From Sipunculus nudus (taxonomy: Eukaryota; Annelida; Sipuncula; Golfingiida; Sipunculidae): a stretch of DNA of 64,000 bases. The position numbers and the translations under genes are program-made. Below, one piece after another: positions 61,491 through 64,000 of this stretch. The notes under the pieces were generated by a model. The model was not told where the DNA came from. It ran no database searches and saw only the letters and a program-made list of their open reading frames with translations. Position 1 is the stretch's first letter, and each line of letters opens with the position of its first letter. The stretch spans positions 72,450,624 to 72,514,623 of the forward strand of contig CM049308.1 in assembly GCA_026874595.1 (NCBI GenBank), in the 5' to 3' direction.

Positions 61491-64000
61491 TAAAAAACTG
61501 AGAAAAAAAATCATCATGGAGCTTTTGTTGCTAAATAAATTCTACCACTTTCAAACATCAGTAACTAGTAGCAGCTGCACCAACAATACTACACATATTG
61601 TGCACACAAGAAATATTAAAACTGGCATATGCAAATTAATATTTTGTGTGTATGTGATTCTTTTGAATTTGGGTTCCCTTGCTGAATATATATATATTTA
61701 TATATAAAAAGGTAGGGGAAAATTGTATTCATATGCATGCTCTAATTTTCATCTTCATTTTCCAGACAGAATTGACACAATCTAGATTTTCTTGAATATT
61801 GCCATTGAACTTAGTAAAGAATTGTCCTATAAATAGTGTAGGTGCACACTTACTTCCTAGCATTAGCCATGTTGGTAACAACAGCATTTGTAAGTAATTT
61901 ATACTTGATAAATATCTTCAGAGTCCATTTATATAATTGTGATAAATGACCTGGATATAAACACTATGTAAGCATTACCCAGAATATCCAGAAGTATTTA
62001 ATCCTACTGTGATGATGTTAAACTAACTATTCCTGATGATCCATAACCTACATACACACTTAATACAGCTGTATAAACAATTCTGATATTATACCTCATT
62101 TATTAATACATGTATTTGAACTGATGCAATGATTAATGTAGTTTAGTCAGATACATACACCTTCCTTGTATGATTCCCACGTCTTTTTCTTCAAAATTTT
62201 CGAGCCCAGGGGTAGGATGCAGCCTAGTAAATAAGGCGTTCGATATCGGAGCTGATGATCAATTATTAATCGATTATTTTATGTACCTTATGTACTGTGA
62301 AATCTGGTGTATAGAATTATACCTCCAATAACGACCTAGTAAATTAAGTACGACTTCCCATCACCCCGAAGTTAATGGCCAGGTAGTTGACACTTATTCA
62401 CTGCAAAAGTTCCAGTTTTAATGCCGTTCAGTGTTATGTGCCCCGTCTTTCTTACATCTCCGACAGAATAAGAACATTTTATCGAGATCATATGACTTTT
62501 GTCTTTTGTGACTGATAATGCAAAAATGCAATCCATTTAATCAATTATGAAAGAAAACAACCAATCATCTATTATAATTGATTAATTGGCACACCACTAG
62601 TATGGACATCGCTGTTTAGAGTTAAGACAAAGGATGAACAACTGAAACGTCAATGGTCCATGAAGATGCAAGGTGGTGCTTGTCTAGTGCATGCAGTGAC
62701 ATGAGTCACATATTATATATTAGCGTAATCTATACGCATTTGGCCAAATTTTGGCCAGGAACAGATAGTTTTCTGACCGTAAGCAGTTTCTGGATATCCT
62801 GGTGTGCATGGAATGCTAGGTCAATTTTAGAAATTCATCCCCAGCGCAGGAAAAACTGTTGAATATACGCTGTCTGTGTAAAATTAATAATAATGTACTG
62901 TGTGTGGGGAAACCTAATAAACTCTCTTTGTACTTGGATTCAACTTTTGTGCAGGCCTTCACCTTCCATCTCTACAGGTACATCTTGTCCAATCACTGAT
63001 ACTTTGAATTAAGAATATGTCATATTTTCACTATCTTGCTAAATGCATTTTTTGACAAACCATTTTCAACTCTTTTCAAATGAAGATGTACTCGAAACAA
63101 GCAGACACTTTCTAAACTTCCCTCACTTTCACCTGTATGTTACTTTTGTTTGTAAATTAAGGACTACTTGTGAATTTTCAGACTGTTACATGGAGGCAAA
63201 GCATGACCTTATTTCAAGCATATTTCAATACCACCAAGATATATATATCATACACTACCAGAACATACAGCAAAACCCAACATGTTGGACATGAAGACTA
63301 CCCCGTATCATGCCCACCCTGCAATTAACACCATTAATTTGTTATCTGCATGACTTGCTATAAATTAAGGTTTAAAATTATTATTGCCCCCTGAATGCAA
63401 CAGACTACTATTGGTCAAAGAGGTTTTAAAGAGACATAATCACAGAAACAGAATCTAGAAGAATTCAAAATATTACCTCTCTGACAGAAATTCTTCTATA
63501 TCTAAATCAGGGTGAGAAAAAGTTTTAAGCAAGGCTTTAGAAAATCCAAAGTACCAGACGCCATTCTGACACACTGTGTACCTAACAATCCCATAGCCCT
63601 TTGCTCTTACACACACGAAGACAAAGTAAACCATCCTTACTCCTGTAAACACTTAATACATCATGTTGAACATTATTGTTTTAAGAACTGTGATCTAAAT
63701 CATCAAGAGTCGTTTCTAATTTGTGTTCCGCTTTCCTTGTTTTTCTTTTTCAATAGATTTTATTAAAAATATATGTTGTTCTTGCATGTGCATGCATTAT
63801 GGTTTATTATCAGTTACATGAAAAAGCAACCAATTTAATTGATTATAAAGAAAATGACCAATCATCGGTAAAAAATCCAATAATTGGTACCAGATTAAAG
63901 TAATTAAGTGAAACATAATCATTAAAGCACTGCAGCTGATCTCAGTGGTAGAAAGTCTTAGATAGATCTGTAAATTTACGTTTATCATTCACCCTGACAG
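61491..64000. other. AT-rich non-coding stretch to the right edge
   Basis: No gene or array recognised in the last 2.5 kb. Confidence 0.45.

Overview
This window is AT-rich, intron- and repeat-dominated animal DNA. There are no bacterial-style genes, and no open frame longer than a few dozen codons looks conserved except two exons. The tandem repeats, small terminal-inverted-repeat elements, a tRNA-like SINE and ACGG-microsatellite repeat tails suggest a marine invertebrate. A mollusc, perhaps a bivalve, is my best guess, made from general familiarity with such repeats and not from a database search.

The only securely recognised gene is a SPRED-family gene (Sprouty-related, EVH1 domain) on the minus strand. 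Two adjacent exons, 23301-23481 and 22383-22551, join in frame and together encode nearly the whole EVH1 domain, with GT/AG splice sites. The start exon was not found to the right. The KIT-binding and Cys-rich Sprouty exons were not found to the left and probably lie beyond position 1, so positions 1-22382 are best read as a long downstream intron or flank. Six other short segments look like possible exons (3253-3384 +, 26488-26638 -, 27672-27747 +, 28520-28636 -, 34257-34368 -, 46120-46264 +). Each has plausible splice signals or protein-like composition, but none was identified and many such frames are expected by chance.

The rest is mainly repeats. Left part: a ~37-bp array (2.63-3.14 kb), pogo-like MITEs (4.7 and 12.8 kb), a duplicated ~670-bp repeat (8.0-9.4 kb), one arm of a 0.7-kb dispersed repeat (10.2-10.9 kb, inverted partner at 26.6-27.3 kb), a ~70-bp array (15.5-16.0 kb), a 53-bp minisatellite with strict higher-order arithmetic (16.8-19.7 kb) and a 1.2-kb element (20.2-21.3 kb). 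Middle: a 43-bp array close to SPRED exon 2, then a 1.6-kb array of 30-bp units (29.4-31.0 kb). Right part: three TGTC...GACA palindrome-rich MITEs (36.4, 44.8, 48.8 kb), two Harbinger-like MITEs with TTA/TAA duplications (43.8, 47.7 kb), a series of modular repeats (53.6-57.8 kb) including an array of perfect nuclear-receptor DR1 sequences, and a degenerate array (58.5-61.2 kb) holding a hAT-like element that itself carries a tRNA-derived SINE.

The most unusual signal is the trio of palindrome-rich MITEs: three elements with the same architecture (TA target, TGTC ends, ~50-bp inverted repeats, interior made of reiterated short palindromes), each written with a different palindromic word.
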